Below are positions 19,687 to 28,087 of a stretch of 38,747 nucleotides of DNA, in pieces; position 1 is the stretch's first letter, and each line of letters opens with the position of its first letter. Position numbers and translations under genes: made by a program. The notes under the pieces were generated by a model. It made no database searches, was not told the origin of the DNA, and saw nothing but the letters and a program-made list of their open reading frames with translations. The stretch covers positions 1 to 38,747 of the forward strand of contig CARSXK010000011.1 in assembly GCA_949065595.1 (NCBI GenBank). The letters run 5' to 3'. This DNA comes from UBA5026 sp949065595. GTDB lineage: Bacteria; Bacillota_I; Bacilli_A; RF39; UBA660.

Positions 19687-20289
19687 ATGAAAAAAATATT
19701 GAATTATTGTTTGGTTCTCATTATGCTAATTGGAAATACGTATTTATTAATCAGAGATTTTAGTGCTGGTGACAACACGAGAATTCCAACCTATATTGCT
19801 CTATATCCATTACTCCTTGTTCCAAATCTCTTCAAGAAATTTATCAATTTTAAAATCAGTGTAGAACTAGAAGTGGTATATTATCTTTTTTTATTCCTTG
19901 CCCAATTTTTAGGTTCAGGTGTCAATCTATATAAACATATCAGTTGGTTTGATACATTCACACATTTTTTATCTGGAATTTTAACTTGTTTTTTAGCCCT
20001 TATCTTACTATACTTATTCAAACAAAATCCAAAGAAAAACATTATATTCCATATGACCTATATTTTAGGAATTGTTTTCCTAGTAGCAGGCATATGGGAA
20101 TTCTTTGAATTTGGTATGGATCAAATTACTGGTTCTAACTTACAACATTGGATGGAAACAGGGGTAGAAGATACCATGTGTGATATGTTAGCTGCTTTCA
20201 GCGGCAGTATCATTTTCTTAACTGTATACCTATACGAAATGTTGACAAATAAAAATGGATTCATTACAAAATTTATTGAATCATTATAG
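19687..20289 (+). CDS. YjdF/DUF2238-like integral membrane protein
   Basis: A 200-aa protein with about six membrane helices. Conserved polar motifs sit at the helix ends: ISWFDTFTHFLSG, GIWEFFEFGMDQITG and ETGVEDTMCDMLAAFSGS. This set (D-x-x-x-H, E-F-x-E, D-T-x-x-D) is typical of DUF2238/YjdF-like proteins of unknown function; the acidic and His residues could hold a metal. The start at 19687 follows AAAGGTGATTGAA; a GTG at 19678 overlaps that site. The gene is convergent with the large surface protein. Confidence 0.75.
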   Translation: MKKILNYCLVLIMLIGNTYLLIRDFSAGDNTRIPTYIALYPLLLVPNLFKKFINFKISVELEVVYYLFLFLAQFLGSGVNLYKHISWFDTFTHFLSGILTCFLALILLYLFKQNPKKNIIFHMTYILGIVFLVAGIWEFFEFGMDQITGSNLQHWMETGVEDTMCDMLAAFSGSIIFLTVYLYEMLTNKNGFITKFIESL

Positions 20290-20374
20290 GTAAATGTCGG
20301 TAATAGTCATAAAACATCAAATACATATTACAACACTAAAAATTGTAAAATAAACGACAAGAAATATATTACAG

Positions 20375-20402
20375 AAAAAACCGCTATAACGGTTTTTTAC
20401 TA
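20375..20402. terminator. Bidirectional terminator
   Basis: AAAAAACCG-CTATAA-CGGTTTTTT between two convergent genes, with A and T runs on both sides. Confidence 0.9.
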
Positions 20403-20404
20403 TA

Positions 20405-23400
20405 CTAAAATCTTTTCATACGTTGGATACCAAATGTACCAATACCTGCAATACCAATTGTAACCGCGGTTCCTACAATAATAATTGTTCTTTTATCATT
20501 ATGGGAAGAGGATTTATCTTCCTGAATCACACCTAAACTATGATTTGGTTCACTAGGTTCTTCTGGCTTTTCTTCTTCATCTGCATTGATATCATGATCT
20601 GCATTTTGATCTTTATTATCTGGTTTTTCTGTTATTTCACTATTAGCTTTATCGTTATTAGTAGTATTGTCGTCATCATTTGTATTACCATTATCTGTGT
20701 TATCATTAGGTTTATCTAAATTTCCAGGCTGATTATCATAAGAGTTATCTGGATTCACAGGATTATTATTACCTGGATTTTCTGGTTTATTATCATCAGG
20801 ATTTTCTGGATTATCTGGGTTTACAGGTTTATTATCATCAGGATTTTCTGGTTTATTATCTTCAGAAGAATCCTCAAATGAATCTATTTTAGCAATTAAT
20901 TTTCCTTCATTTCCTAATGAATCATAAAACAGAATTTCATATTCTCCGTTTTTAGTGTATTCGTAAATTCCATTACCTTCTTTAAAGGTAATTTCTTTAC
21001 TTGGATTTACCACAGTTACAACTACTTTATCTTCTAATTTTTCATATTTTAACTCTGCTGTCGGAGCTACTTTATCTATCCAATCAACAATTGCAGTTAT
21101 ACTTCCTGTGTTTCCTGCTGCATCTTGAAATTCAAATGTAAATTCTCCATTTTTTGTAAATACATAATCTTTTTTTCCATCATTATTTGTTACGATTACA
21201 TTTTCTTTATCAAATGATATACTTACTGTTACATCTTTATTTGTTAAAGATTTTATATCATATTCAATTGTTGCTGTTGGAGCATTTGTATCAATCCAAT
21301 CTACTTTAGCAGTTGCACTCCCTTTATTTCCAGCCATATCTACAAATTCAAATGTGAACTCGCCATTTGAAAGGAATTCATAAGTAAATGGATTTACATT
21401 TGTAACATAATTACCATCAGCATCCCAAACATCACCATTTTGATCTGCTTTTAAACCAGGAATCATAATTCCATCAATATTATAAATATTTCCTTCATCA
21501 TCAACAGTAAAAATTCCATTATTTGTTACAGTAACCTTTTCACTTGGTTTCAATGTAACAATTACAGAATGATTAGTTGCTGAATTAGGGGTAAATTCAA
21601 ACGTAGCTGTAGGTGCTTCCTTATCAATCCAATCTACTTTAGCTACTGATGAACCTTCTAAACCAGTTTCTTTATCAACAAATTTAAATGTAAATTCACC
21701 ATTTTCCGTAAAAGTATGAGTGTTTCCACCCTCACTTAATATTTCATAATTAGCTGAACTTATATTTAGAAGTCTTGCTACTACTTCTTTATTTGTAGGT
21801 TCAGTAGTACTATATCCTACTCCAGCTGTTGGTCTTGGATTTTTTGTTATGTCTTGGAAAATATTAAATGCCCTAGCTGCAAACCAATTTCCATTTGTTC
21901 TATCAGCCACTACTTTAATATATTGTACTTCTTTTGGATTATCTACTTCAAATTTTTGAGTAAGTTGTATAGCTTGTTCATTAGTATTTGCTTGTGAAGC
22001 ATAAGTTATACCCGTTCTTTGAGATAATATTTCCCAATTTTCACCATCCATACTTCCCCAAATAGTTCCATCATTGATTCTACCATTTCCACCAGCTGCA
22101 GGAACAAATTCTACTGCTGAAACAAATCTTGGTTTATCTAATTTGATTGTTATAAATCTTTCAGTATCGCTTCCATTCCATGCACTATGATATCTAGTAT
22201 TATAGTTTCCGTCAATTGCATAAATAGCTGCTCCACCATTACTTGTCGCTTCTGTAGATACTGCTTCTATAGTTAAATGGGATACAGGAACATACTTTCT
22301 TGTATCAGGTTGATTATCTAGCGTAAAGGTATATGTTACCGAATCGGTTGCTAATTGAGTTCCAGTAGCTCCTCGTCTAACATATAATGTTTTATTTCCA
22401 GTATTATCTGGAGAAGATGTTCTATAAGATGTCCAGGGATCACTTTCACTATTACGCCATTCATAAACTAAATCTATACCTACAACTCTATTTTCTAAAT
22501 CATTAGCAAATAAATTATTACTTAAAGAACCTTGAGTAATATCTATAGTAAATCTATAATCTGTTAGCCCCATAAATTTAAAGATTATATCATTATCAGC
22601 TGTAATTTTAGCGATTTCTTCTTTTGTTAATTCAAGTGAATCATCATTTACAAACTCTGTAAAAGTGGCTCCACCATCTAGACTATAAGCCCAAGCAAGT
22701 TGATACATTGGATTCTTAAGAATTTTACCAGCATTTTCACCATCAAATGAGAATGTCATAGGATCTGGTTGAGCTTTATTTAATAGTTGTCTCGCATGAG
22801 TTCTAACAGCATCTACTTGAATCGTTTCATTTGCTGTTGCTTTTGTTGCTTTTTCTAATGCATCTTTTTCAAGTCTATCAATATGTAATTTTTCACTACC
22901 TTCTAAATAAGGTCTTATAACTTTAAGTAAGTCAAACATTGCAACTGGATAATAAGTATATGCTTCAATTATTTTATTTGCTAAAGCATACCAATCACTT
23001 GAAGTTATTGTTCCACCTTCATTTTGAACACTCATAGTTTTATAAAGATTTATTATATAATCATAAGTATCTAAATTTATATTATTTACTTCTAAAGATT
23101 TAAAATAAGTTTCTAATTTCTCATTATTATCTGTATAAGAATTAGCTATTAAATTTAAATATAATGATTTTTTATAATCTTCATATCTATTTAAGTTAGC
23201 TTGTCCTAAATATAAATATCCTGTACTTGAAGCAACCTTAGAACCACTAATGTGTTTATCTGTAAAATATTTATTATTCCAGTTAAATAAATAACGGAAA
23301 GGATTTCCTCCACCCCAAGTACTTCCAGCACCACTCCAGTTACCATATCTTGGTGACCAATAACCATTACCATTAGCATCTTCATAATAATTAATATATA

Positions 23401-24943
23401 ATTCATGACCTACTTGGTAAGCTCCCGTTGCAGGAACACCATTAACACGATACATACTTTGCCCAACACGAGAAGCATTCCAACAAATACCACCATTAGC
23501 AAATACCATCCAATATCTTGGAACTTTAGTACCATTTGTTAAACCATATGGAACACCATATTTACTTAAATAAAATTGGTTATCATATTTTTCTCTATTT
23601 TCTTCTGTATAATATTTATCTAACGTATATGTTGGAGATACATAACCTATCATATAGAAACTCACACTTTGTTTTTCATATGTAAAACCATTAAGCCAAA
23701 CAAGATCGCCATTACTTGTTCCATCTTGCATAACCATACGCATTAATTCCACATGATAATCTTTAAACCAATTATTATCAATAAATTCACCTTGTAAGTC
23801 ATTATTTTTAACTATTTTTAATTTATTGTTAATAAATAAATCTTTCATTATTTCAAAACGTTCTAAATAATCATATGTAGGAGTTGGAAAACCAAATGAA
23901 AGTGGTGATATAATTCTATCAGTAGAGTATCCAGCTGCTAAACCTATCATCATTTTTTCATAAACATAACCATTTTCTGTATTTAATTCGCTTTGGTATT
24001 TATGATAAATATCAGAAATGACAGTTAAGAATTTTGTAGTATTTGAAATCTCGCCAACTTCAATAACTTCCTCTATTATTCTATTATTACTTAAAATCCA
24101 GTCTAATGTTTCAGAAATTTTAGTATTTACATCTGTAGTATATTGGATATTCCAATAACCTAATTTTCTTACTAATTCTCTTTCAAGAATAAGTCTATAA
24201 TTATTATTATAATTGTATTCAGAATCATTAGCACTTAAAATATTGTCATAATAATCAATTTTTTTTATCTTAGTATAATTTCCTGTATCATCTGCAGTAA
24301 AATCTTTTGTTACTAAACGAGCATCAGCAATGGTACCATGATCTGCAGCATTTGAACCATTTGGATCAACATAAATACAAAGATATTTATATCCTGTAAC
24401 ATCTAAATCAACGTCAAGAGCTTCACTTATACCTGTAACAATATCAGTTTTATCTATTAGTCTATCCCAAGTTTTTCCATCTTTAGAACCAGTAATTCTA
24501 AACCAAATACTACCATTTGTTCCTCTTGCAGCATCAACACCAAGTTTAGCAACAAATCTTGGAAATTGAGTTGAGTATTCAGATATATCAAAAGTTACTT
24601 GTCCTTTTGCATGAATACCAAGACCTTTTGCAAATAATCTTTTTTCACCATTAATTATAAGGCTTAAAATTCCTCCATCTTGGTTTTTATCTTTTTGGAT
24701 TTCATGACCACTCCAGCCATTATAAGACCAATTATTTTCTGTAATATAATTTAAATCAGATAAATATAAATAATCTTTTAGAACATCTTTTGTTAACTCC
24801 ATATTTGCTGCTAATTGAATTGTTTCTACTTTGCTTATTTCTTCTTGATAAGTATTTCTCGGATATAATATGCTAGCAACTACAGTTAAACTTGTTAGCC
24901 CTATTAATAAATAACTATATTTTTTCTTTTTATTATTATTCAT
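20405..24943 (-). CDS. Large multidomain surface protein with NPCBM, transglutaminase-like and F5/8C domains
   Basis: A 1512-aa secreted, membrane-tethered protein. Residues 9-28 form a signal segment. NPCBM sugar-binding domain at about 55-213 (SYNGWSGHEIQ, KGLGIHAKGQVTFDI). A transglutaminase-like core at about 250-600 has Cys487 in GGICWNASR and His513 in QVGHELYINY. F5/8C (discoidin) domain at about 885-1032. Four Ig-like repeats at about 1043-1355 with the refrain TFTENGEFTFKFVD...AKVDWID. An Asn/Pro/Asp linker at 1358-1470, then a membrane helix (1485-1506) and a basic tail. No LPXTG sortase motif. Such proteins bind and may cleave or cross-link host glycoproteins; the activity here is inferred. 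AAAAAGGAG precedes the ATG, and a promoter lies at 24970-24998. Confidence 0.88.
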   Translation of the reverse strand: MNNNKKKKYSYLLIGLTSLTVVASILYPRNTYQEEISKVETIQLAANMELTKDVLKDYLYLSDLNYITENNWSYNGWSGHEIQKDKNQDGGILSLIINGEKRLFAKGLGIHAKGQVTFDISEYSTQFPRFVAKLGVDAARGTNGSIWFRITGSKDGKTWDRLIDKTDIVTGISEALDVDLDVTGYKYLCIYVDPNGSNAADHGTIADARLVTKDFTADDTGNYTKIKKIDYYDNILSANDSEYNYNNNYRLILERELVRKLGYWNIQYTTDVNTKISETLDWILSNNRIIEEVIEVGEISNTTKFLTVISDIYHKYQSELNTENGYVYEKMMIGLAAGYSTDRIISPLSFGFPTPTYDYLERFEIMKDLFINNKLKIVKNNDLQGEFIDNNWFKDYHVELMRMVMQDGTSNGDLVWLNGFTYEKQSVSFYMIGYVSPTYTLDKYYTEENREKYDNQFYLSKYGVPYGLTNGTKVPRYWMVFANGGICWNASRVGQSMYRVNGVPATGAYQVGHELYINYYEDANGNGYWSPRYGNWSGAGSTWGGGNPFRYLFNWNNKYFTDKHISGSKVASSTGYLYLGQANLNRYEDYKKSLYLNLIANSYTDNNEKLETYFKSLEVNNINLDTYDYIINLYKTMSVQNEGGTITSSDWYALANKIIEAYTYYPVAMFDLLKVIRPYLEGSEKLHIDRLEKDALEKATKATANETIQVDAVRTHARQLLNKAQPDPMTFSFDGENAGKILKNPMYQLAWAYSLDGGATFTEFVNDDSLELTKEEIAKITADNDIIFKFMGLTDYRFTIDITQGSLSNNLFANDLENRVVGIDLVYEWRNSESDPWTSYRTSSPDNTGNKTLYVRRGATGTQLATDSVTYTFTLDNQPDTRKYVPVSHLTIEAVSTEATSNGGAAIYAIDGNYNTRYHSAWNGSDTERFITIKLDKPRFVSAVEFVPAAGGNGRINDGTIWGSMDGENWEILSQRTGITYASQANTNEQAIQLTQKFEVDNPKEVQYIKVVADRTNGNWFAARAFNIFQDITKNPRPTAGVGYSTTEPTNKEVVARLLNISSANYEILSEGGNTHTFTENGEFTFKFVDKETGLEGSSVAKVDWIDKEAPTATFEFTPNSATNHSVIVTLKPSEKVTVTNNGIFTVDDEGNIYNIDGIMIPGLKADQNGDVWDADGNYVTNVNPFTYEFLSNGEFTFEFVDMAGNKGSATAKVDWIDTNAPTATIEYDIKSLTNKDVTVSISFDKENVIVTNNDGKKDYVFTKNGEFTFEFQDAAGNTGSITAIVDWIDKVAPTAELKYEKLEDKVVVTVVNPSKEITFKEGNGIYEYTKNGEYEILFYDSLGNEGKLIAKIDSFEDSSEDNKPENPDDNKPVNPDNPENPDDNKPENPGNNNPVNPDNSYDNQPGNLDKPNDNTDNGNTNDDDNTTNNDKANSEITEKPDNKDQNADHDINADEEEKPEEPSEPNHSLGVIQEDKSSSHNDKRTIIIVGTAVTIGIAGIGTFGIQRMKRF
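20745..20870. repeat. Coding repeat of the Pro/Asn linker
   Basis: Imperfect tandem DNA repeats encoding variants of ENPDDNKP in the wall-spanning linker of the surface protein. Such tracts change length by slippage. Confidence 0.75.
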
Positions 24944-24969
24944 AATACTTCTCCTTTTTATTGGCGTTT

Positions 24970-24998
24970 ATTATAATACAAACTTTTTTATTTATCAA
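24970..24998 (-). promoter_or_regulatory. Vegetative promoter (TTGATA-17-TATAAT)
   Basis: Reverse strand -35 TTGATA at 24993-24998, 17-base spacer, -10 TATAAT at 24970-24975, 27 bases upstream of the large surface protein. Confidence 0.75.
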
Positions 24999-25021
24999 CT
25001 ACTAAAAATATTTTAACAAAT

Positions 25022-25090
25022 ATCGTATTGAATTGTAAATTCTTTTACAATTTTTTTACAAATATTTACATCGTATAAAAATTGTAATTC
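25022..25090. promoter_or_regulatory. Operator-like palindrome and direct repeats upstream of the surface protein
   Basis: The stretch holds a perfect inverted repeat ATTGTAAA-TTCT-TTTACAAT (25032-25051) and two imperfect direct repeats starting ATCGTAT and ending in AATTGTAA(A)TTC (25022-25042, 25070-25090). It lies just upstream of the -35 box of the large surface gene, where a transcription factor could act. The half site is close to that of Rex-type repressors (TTGTTAAnnnnTTAACAA), but no factor can be assigned. The rest of 25091-25251 is very AT-rich with no gene seen. Confidence 0.4.
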
Positions 25091-25251
25091 ATTTTTTTAT
25101 ACAATTTACTTAAATTTAAAAAATTTCCAAAAAGATGAAAAAATAATCTATTAAAAATTTTTAGAAAAAAATACAAAGCAATAGTAACACTGCTTATATT
25201 AACTATCTCTTAATAAGTATATTCCATTTGTGATGTAATATTTATTATTTT

Positions 25252-26169
25252 TTATAGAATAGTAATAGTATATAGTAGTTTATTAGAATTAAATTTTAGA
25301 TGATTATCAAGCATTTCATTATATCGCTTTTCTTCTTTCGATTTTTCAGCACGAGAAAAAGAACCGTAGTGAAATAAAGTATTAAGCCTTAAACGCTCTT
25401 CAAAAAGTTTTTTAAAACTCATATAAGTATCTTTTCCCTCTAAACGATTAGAGAAGTTAGCATACTCTATAAAATCAATACCTGTTTTACATTTTCTTTC
25501 AAACTCTTGCTGTTCTTTTTTAGATGGGACAGAATAATCAACATCAATAAAGAATAAGTTTTCGGATTGTTGAAACATATATTCTGCATATCCAGTATCA
25601 CAATCTTTGACATAAACTTTCTTTTCTTCTTTATTTTTTTCTTGTTTCTCTCGATTTTCATCTGCAACTCCAAACATTTTCTTTCTCTCATTTTCTTGTT
25701 GCTTCTTTTTTATAATTTCATCTAATTCTTCTGGAGTAATAGTACTTGGATAAAACTTAGGTATGTTTTTCCAATTTTTATTAATGTATTTTTTAATCTT
25801 TAATCTAACAGTTTCTCCAGGATAAGATAATATTAGAACATGTAAATGCCATCCAACATAAACATTTCCTAATTCTCCACTTTCTCCTAAATTCCCATAA
25901 TTTAATGCTTTAATTTTTTCATCATCTGTTATAACTTCACGAATAATCTTAGGTTTTCCCACGTTTCCTGTTCTCTCGTAATAATAATCAACAACTGCTT
26001 TTCCTATTATATTACTAACACTAATAACACCACTACACTTATATTTTCCCTTTTTACATATAAAATCGATAGCTTTTACTAATCTCTTAGCATACTTACA
26101 AGCTTCCTCTTGATTGTAAAACTTATGGTTAATATCGATTTTACTCATCTTTGCTACTCTTTTTGACAC
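25252..26169 (-). CDS. HUH-type replication-initiation-like protein
   Basis: A 305-aa, Lys/Glu-rich, very AT-rich gene. The stretch YVGWHLHVLILSY (about residues 103-115) shows the His-hydrophobic-His motif of HUH endonucleases, and GYAEYMFQQ (about 190-198) is placed like the tyrosine helix of rolling-circle Rep proteins. The middle is a charged coiled region (KKKQQENERKK). Rep proteins nick one DNA strand at an origin to start plasmid or mobile-element replication; here it is inferred from motifs only. The start is the GTG at 26167-26169, eight bases after AAGGAG; an ATG beginning one base upstream is out of frame. No plasmid origin or mobilisation gene is seen beside it. Confidence 0.55.
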   Translation of the reverse strand: MSKRVAKMSKIDINHKFYNQEEACKYAKRLVKAIDFICKKGKYKCSGVISVSNIIGKAVVDYYYERTGNVGKPKIIREVITDDEKIKALNYGNLGESGELGNVYVGWHLHVLILSYPGETVRLKIKKYINKNWKNIPKFYPSTITPEELDEIIKKKQQENERKKMFGVADENREKQEKNKEEKKVYVKDCDTGYAEYMFQQSENLFFIDVDYSVPSKKEQQEFERKCKTGIDFIEYANFSNRLEGKDTYMSFKKLFEERLRLNTLFHYGSFSRAEKSKEEKRYNEMLDNHLKFNSNKLLYTITIL

Positions 26170-26353
26170 ATAAACCACTCCTTACTATGTATAAACAAAT
26201 ACATTAGATTTTTCGAGTAAAAAAATCTCTACTATATAAGTACGGATTTCTCAACCGTTTTGAGTGATTTTTGCTAAATTTTTTAAAAATTTTTTAAATT
26301 TCTTATCTAAAGCATTAAAAAAAAGATGTTATTCACACCTTTAATTACACTTG

Positions 26354-26890
26354 CTATTCATTAGTTTCATAATAATATGAAGTTTCTATTCCTTTAAAAA
26401 AGCTCTCCAAACTCATATCCTCTGTTAAATTATTTTCAATTAAAGTTTTAATTTCTAATGTATTAATAGGACTTCTCTCCATAGCTTGTAGATACAATTT
26501 CTTATCTATATTTTCCCAATTCACAATTCTATTTAAATTCTTCTTTAATATTAAATCTAACCATATTCTAGTACTTCTACCATTTCCTTCTAAAAAGGGA
26601 TGAGCAATATTCATTTCAACATACTTATCAATTATTTCCTCTAAAGTATTCTCACTCATAGTTTCAATTTTACTTAGCATTTCTTCTAAATATAAAGAAT
26701 TCCCAAATCTAAAATTACCTTTAGAAATATTTTCTTTTCTAACTATACCTGCAAAATCATATAAACCATCAAATAAATATTTATGAATTTGTTGTAATCC
26801 TTTTGTAGTACCGATTTCAACATCATTAATAGCACCACTTGAAAATAATTCTTTTGCATTCTCTAAGCTCTTCTTATCTATATCATTCAT
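26354..26890 (-). CDS. Fic family AMP-transferase, NmFic-like (class III)
   Basis: A 178-aa enzyme with the full Fic active site HPFLEGNGRSTR and the conserved helices before it (GTTKGLQQIHKYLFDGLYDF, NISKGNFRFGN). Order and length follow the single-domain Fic of Neisseria meningitidis, which transfers AMP to GyrB and is held back by a C-terminal helix with S-x-x-x-E-G. Here the tail reads SYYYET: Ser and Glu are kept, the Gly is Thr. The Glu points to self-inhibition released by oligomer change. No separate antitoxin is needed or seen. The start at 26890 aligns with the family; an ATG at 26896 directly after AGGAGTTA is also possible. It lies in the AT-rich accessory segment. Confidence 0.9.
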   Translation of the reverse strand: MNDIDKKSLENAKELFSSGAINDVEIGTTKGLQQIHKYLFDGLYDFAGIVRKENISKGNFRFGNSLYLEEMLSKIETMSENTLEEIIDKYVEMNIAHPFLEGNGRSTRIWLDLILKKNLNRIVNWENIDKKLYLQAMERSPINTLEIKTLIENNLTEDMSLESFFKGIETSYYYETNE

Positions 26891-26980
26891 ACACATTAAC
26901 TCCTATTAAAATTGCTTTTATATGCTTATATTTTACCATAAAATAGCTATTCTTACAATAAAAGCAAAAGGATTAATAAA

Positions 26981-27274
26981 CTATGCTAGCTCTTTCTTAA
27001 TACTTTTAAGTAGAGTATCAAATTGCTTTATCGTGATAGGCATTGTTCTATTATATAAAAATAAGTTTTTCCTATCAAAGTATATCAATATAAGTTTCTT
27101 TCCTTTAATCGTTACATCTACTTTATGAGGCTCTATAAAGCTAATATTAGTACCACCTATATAAAGTATTCTACCTTGCCTAAACTCACACGTAGCATTA
27201 TTAAAACTACACGTAGTTCTTATCCTTTTTTCTAATTCTTCTGATTTTATAAATTTTTCACTAAAAATCTCCAT
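26981..27274 (-). CDS. Small protein of unknown function
   Basis: A 97-aa protein with a basic, beta-rich pattern (CEFRQGRILYIGGTNISFI, KVDVTIKGKKLILIYFDRKN) and a helical end. No family is recognised. AAAAGGTG lies before the ATG. It sits between the Fic gene and the tRNA-Trp, in the same AT-rich segment, and may belong with Fic as a partner or target-binding protein, which is only a guess. Confidence 0.5.
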   Translation of the reverse strand: MEIFSEKFIKSEELEKRIRTTCSFNNATCEFRQGRILYIGGTNISFIEPHKVDVTIKGKKLILIYFDRKNLFLYNRTMPITIKQFDTLLKSIKKELA

Positions 27275-27290
27275 TTTTTACACCTTTTTT

Positions 27291-27331
27291 AGTAAAAACA
27301 AAAACCGTGGATTTTCCTTTTATTTCCACGG
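27291..27331 (-). terminator. Terminator after tRNA-Trp
   Basis: Reverse strand CCGTGGA...TCCACGG stem followed by TTTTTGTTTTT. A smaller hairpin ACTCCA-AAAAG-TGGAGT sits between it and the tRNA. Confidence 0.8.
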
Positions 27332-27375
27332 CTTTTCATGTATTTTAACTCCACTTTTTGGAGTGTATTTGCACT

Positions 27376-27449
27376 TGGCAGGGGTGGAGAGAATCGAACT
27401 CCCGAGACTGGTTTTGGAGACCAGGATTTTGCCGCTAAATTACACCCCT
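27376..27449 (-). tRNA. tRNA-Trp (anticodon CCA)
   Basis: 74 bases on the reverse strand with CCA encoded. Acceptor AGGGGTG pairs with CACCCCT; the anticodon stem CTGGT/ACCAG encloses CTCCAAA, anticodon CCA; T arm GGGAG-TTCGATT-CTCTC. The D arm region GTAATTTAGCGGCAAAAT differs clearly from that in the two tRNA-Trp fragments upstream. Confidence 0.93.
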
Positions 27450-27550
27450 AAATTTGATCTTGAAACATTTTGTTTTATCTCATTTGATTTTGTTTCAAAT
27501 TTTTTTCACCACTTCAAATTGGCAGGCAAAACTCCAATTTTATATAAATA
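27450..27550 (-). repeat. tRNA leader repeat, copy 1
   Basis: The leader before the intact tRNA-Trp. It matches 27932-28000 over about 70 bases apart from a 34-base insertion. Both copies hold a hairpin AAATTGG...CCAATTT (here 27516-27540). No gene is seen in it. Confidence 0.8.
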
Positions 27551-27599
27551 AAATTAATAATTACCTTTATTTACAAGCCATTTTTGATGGTACAACAAT

Positions 27600-27640
27600 G
27601 GTTTTGGAGACCGACGTTCTACCAACTGAACTATACCCCT
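27600..27640 (-). pseudogene. tRNA-Trp-like 5' half, fragment B
   Basis: Reverse strand AGGGGTATAGTTCAGTTGGT followed by AGAACGTCGGTCTCCAAAAC: a clean tRNA-Trp acceptor strand, D arm and anticodon loop (CCA), after which tRNA pairing stops. The sequence after the anticodon (ACCATTGTTGTACCATC) keeps only three stem pairs and no matching acceptor strand. The short repeat GCTTGTAAA occurs on both sides (about 27571 and 27648). Confidence 0.7.
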
Positions 27641-27673
27641 AAATTGGCTTTTACAAGCAAATCTATTTTATCA

Positions 27674-27734
27674 AATTTTAACTAAATTTATCAATATGTA
27701 CCAAAGCAAAAATCAATAAAAATTAGTTAAAATT
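27674..27734. repeat. 12-bp inverted repeat in tRNA remnant region
   Basis: AATTTTAACTAA at 27674-27685 and TTAGTTAAAATT at 27723-27734 are perfect inverted copies with 37 bases between. The surrounding 27641-27892 has no gene. Confidence 0.6.
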
Positions 27735-27892
27735 AGACATCATTAATTAAAAATAATTATATCAATGTTTCAACATTTGGTACACGATTTCGTACATGCA
27801 ACCAAATATTCATAATTTTTCTATCATTGAAAGTCCTTTTTATAAGGAATTGTAGGCTTTTTCATTTTTAGAATGCAAACCCTAGTAAACAC

Positions 27893-27931
27893 TTTTGGAG
27901 ACCGACGTTCTACCAACTGAACTATACCCCT
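27893..27931 (-). pseudogene. tRNA-Trp-like 5' half, fragment A
   Basis: Identical to fragment B from the acceptor strand through the anticodon loop (GGTCTCCAAAA), then different. The following GGGTTTGCATTCTA is only faintly like a T arm. It is preceded by leader repeat copy 2. Confidence 0.7.
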
Positions 27932-28000
27932 AAATTTGATTTTTTTCAAATTTTTTCACCACTTCAAATTGGTAGGTGAAACTCCAATTTTATATAAGTA
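27932..28000 (-). repeat. tRNA leader repeat, copy 2
   Basis: Matches the leader before the intact tRNA-Trp, with the same 7-bp hairpin stem at 27966-27990 and a changed loop. Confidence 0.8.
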
Positions 28001-28025
28001 ATTGCTACCCATATCTTATTCTGTA

Positions 28026-28087
28026 TGGCATTTAGAAGGGTAACCAAAAGCTTTAGAAACTTTCAACCTTCCATTAAATTACTTCCT
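28026..28087 (-). pseudogene. Degenerate tRNA-like sequence with CTA in anticodon position
   Basis: The reverse strand can fold a weak D arm (ATTT-AATGGA-AGGT) and a 6-bp anticodon stem GAAAGT/GCTTTT around loop TTCTAAA, and it ends in TGCCA, but no T arm or pairing acceptor 3' strand is present and the length is about 60. It is best read as a decayed tRNA. Confidence 0.4.

Noticed and set aside
28026..28087. Functional amber suppressor or pyrrolysine tRNA
   Set aside because: No T arm and no acceptor pairing, and no pylS-like or selenocysteine gene is seen in the window.
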